From: JBBSGD01 sp038254435
GTDB taxonomy: Bacteria > Actinomycetota > CADDZG01 > WHSQ01
DNA: 5,717 nt
Direction: 5' to 3'
Assembly: GCA_038254435.1 (NCBI GenBank)
Contig: JBBSGD010000096.1
Span: forward strand, 1 to 5,717
Shown here: in pieces, positions 4,900 through 5,717 of the stretch
How the letters are laid out: each line of letters starts with the position of its first letter
How positions within the stretch are numbered: position 1 is the stretch's first letter
Program-made: the position numbers and the translations under genes
The notes under the pieces: model-generated
Databases searched by the model: none
What the model was told of the DNA's origin: nothing
Seen by the model: only the letters and a program-made list of their open reading frames with translations

Positions 4900-5717
4900 G
4901 TGTTCCGGGTCATCTTGTGGGGATCACTGGGACTCGTCCCCGCCGACGTCGTTGCGTCGCTCCTTGGTGCGAGCCCCACGCTCCTCTTCGTCATCAGCGC
5001 CCTCGCCCTCGTGCCACTCGCGTGGGTCATCGGGGAGGCGACGGACTGCGCGGGCGTCTATACCGGCCCCATCCTTGGAGGCCTTCTAAACGCGAGCTTC
5101 GGCAACGCGCCGGAGCTGATCTTTTCCATGTTCGCCGTCAATCAGGGCTTGTTCACGGTGGTGCGCGGCTCGTTGACTGGCAGCGTGATCGGAAATCTGC
5201 TTCTGGTTCTCGGCTTCTCTCTAGCGGTCGGAGGCGACGCAAAGCTCGACCGCCGTTCAGTCTTCCACTCGATCTATCTCGTGGCCCTAGCCGCCGCCCT
5301 ATTCGTGCTGCCGTCCGTATGGCACTGGCTCCACCCCAAAGACCACGGGCCGGTGGCCGTCATAGCGATCCCCGTCAGCACGGCTCTGCTGGCGATCTAT
5401 CTCGTAAGCACTGCCATGTCCTTGAAGAGAGAGAAGCGAATCCAGGGGGAACGAAACGTCGCCATCGAACAACCCCGTTGGTCCCTCAAGACGTCGGTGA
5501 TCATCCTGGCCGTCGCGACGGTCGCCACCGCCGTTGTCACCGAGGTGCTGACCCAGACCATCGAGGACTTTGCCGCCCGCATCGGAGTCGGCGACTTCTT
5601 TGTTGCAGCGGTCATCATTGCAATCGTCGGAAATGCAGCCGAGCACGGAGGCGCGGTCGTGATCGCCCGCAACGGCAACGTTGACCTCGCCTCGGAGATA
5701 GCGCTGCGCTCCAGCGC
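4900..5717 (+). CDS. Ca2+/H+ antiporter (CaxA/ChaA type), C-terminus cut by window edge
   Basis: The frame is open from upstream to the window end, giving 272 codons plus 2 nt from GTG 4900. GTG 4888 is an alternative start. The product is a sodium/calcium exchanger superfamily antiporter that exports Ca2+ (possibly other cations) in exchange for protons. An N-terminal helix and the motif SPTLLFVISALALVPLAWVIG lead to GGLLNASFGNAPEL, with the first alpha-repeat GNxxE at 68-72. SLTGSVIGNLLLVLG follows. The second half carries VGNAAEHGGAV with GNAAE at 244-248; the two acidic residues E72 and E248 are the expected ion-site glutamates. A charged loop near 170-190 (SLKREKRIQGE) separates the halves. 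The sequence stops at IALRSSA, where family members usually read IALGSS, so about 80-100 residues are missing. No ribosome binding site is seen. Family call is strong, substrate inferred. Confidence 0.92.
   Translation, partial: MFRVILWGSLGLVPADVVASLLGASPTLLFVISALALVPLAWVIGEATDCAGVYTGPILGGLLNASFGNAPELIFSMFAVNQGLFTVVRGSLTGSVIGNLLLVLGFSLAVGGDAKLDRRSVFHSIYLVALAAALFVLPSVWHWLHPKDHGPVAVIAIPVSTALLAIYLVSTAMSLKREKRIQGERNVAIEQPRWSLKTSVIILAVATVATAVVTEVLTQTIEDFAARIGVGDFFVAAVIIAIVGNAAEHGGAVVIARNGNVDLASEIALRSS

Noticed and set aside
4314..5684. 456-codon plus-strand open frame across the polytopic protein and the exchanger
   Set aside because: It is long only because stops are rare in GC-rich shadow frames. 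Its translation is Arg/Ser/Pro-rich with no membrane or domain pattern, while the overlapping frame gives clear membrane proteins and exchanger motifs.

Overview
The window looks like chromosomal DNA of a high-GC bacterium, most likely an actinomycetote and possibly one of the deep uncultured lineages. This rests on strong G/C preference at third codon positions, frequent GTG starts, a 63-residue zinc-type ribosomal protein L28 close to actinobacterial versions, an actinobacterial-looking RecG, and several genes with a TANNNT -10 box placed directly before the start codon, as in leaderless transcription. The taxonomic call is an inference from protein resemblance; no database search was run.

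Layout. Positions 1-2039 (minus strand) hold recG, the ATP-dependent branched-DNA helicase, complete at its N-terminus and cut off by the window edge inside the C-terminal TRG region. Head to head with it, across only 59 bp, is rpmB (2099-2290, plus strand). From 2345 to 4866 four genes run on the plus strand with short gaps (27, 41 and 9 bp): a YihY/BrkB-family membrane protein, a two-helix protein of the actinobacterial Holin-X/YqjE type, a 64-residue DUF3618 protein, and an unrecognised 291-residue multi-pass membrane protein. Thirty-three bp further on begins a Ca2+/H+ antiporter of the CaxA/ChaA type (4900 to the window end, truncated). No stretch longer than 54 bp lies outside a gene and its immediate control region.

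How the parts relate. recG and rpmB are housekeeping genes that often lie near each other in bacteria. The BrkB, Holin-X-like and DUF3618 genes form a small inner-membrane module. All three belong to families found widely as neighbours or stress-associated genes, but their biochemical roles are poorly defined. The polytopic protein and the cation exchanger extend a run of five consecutive membrane-protein genes. A stress-sigma-like promoter match (GTTAG, 15 bp, GGGTAA) lies just before this run.

The most unusual signal is structural. Stop codons of several plus-strand genes sit inside inverted repeats. The strongest is a predicted 16-position hairpin at 3721-3767 with the TGA in its loop; next is a perfect 16-bp palindrome at 3280-3295 that contains the TAG. 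Neither is followed by a T-run, so neither looks like a simple intrinsic terminator. I see no convincing new defence, mobile or RNA system: no CRISPR, tRNA, rRNA or IS element was recognised.
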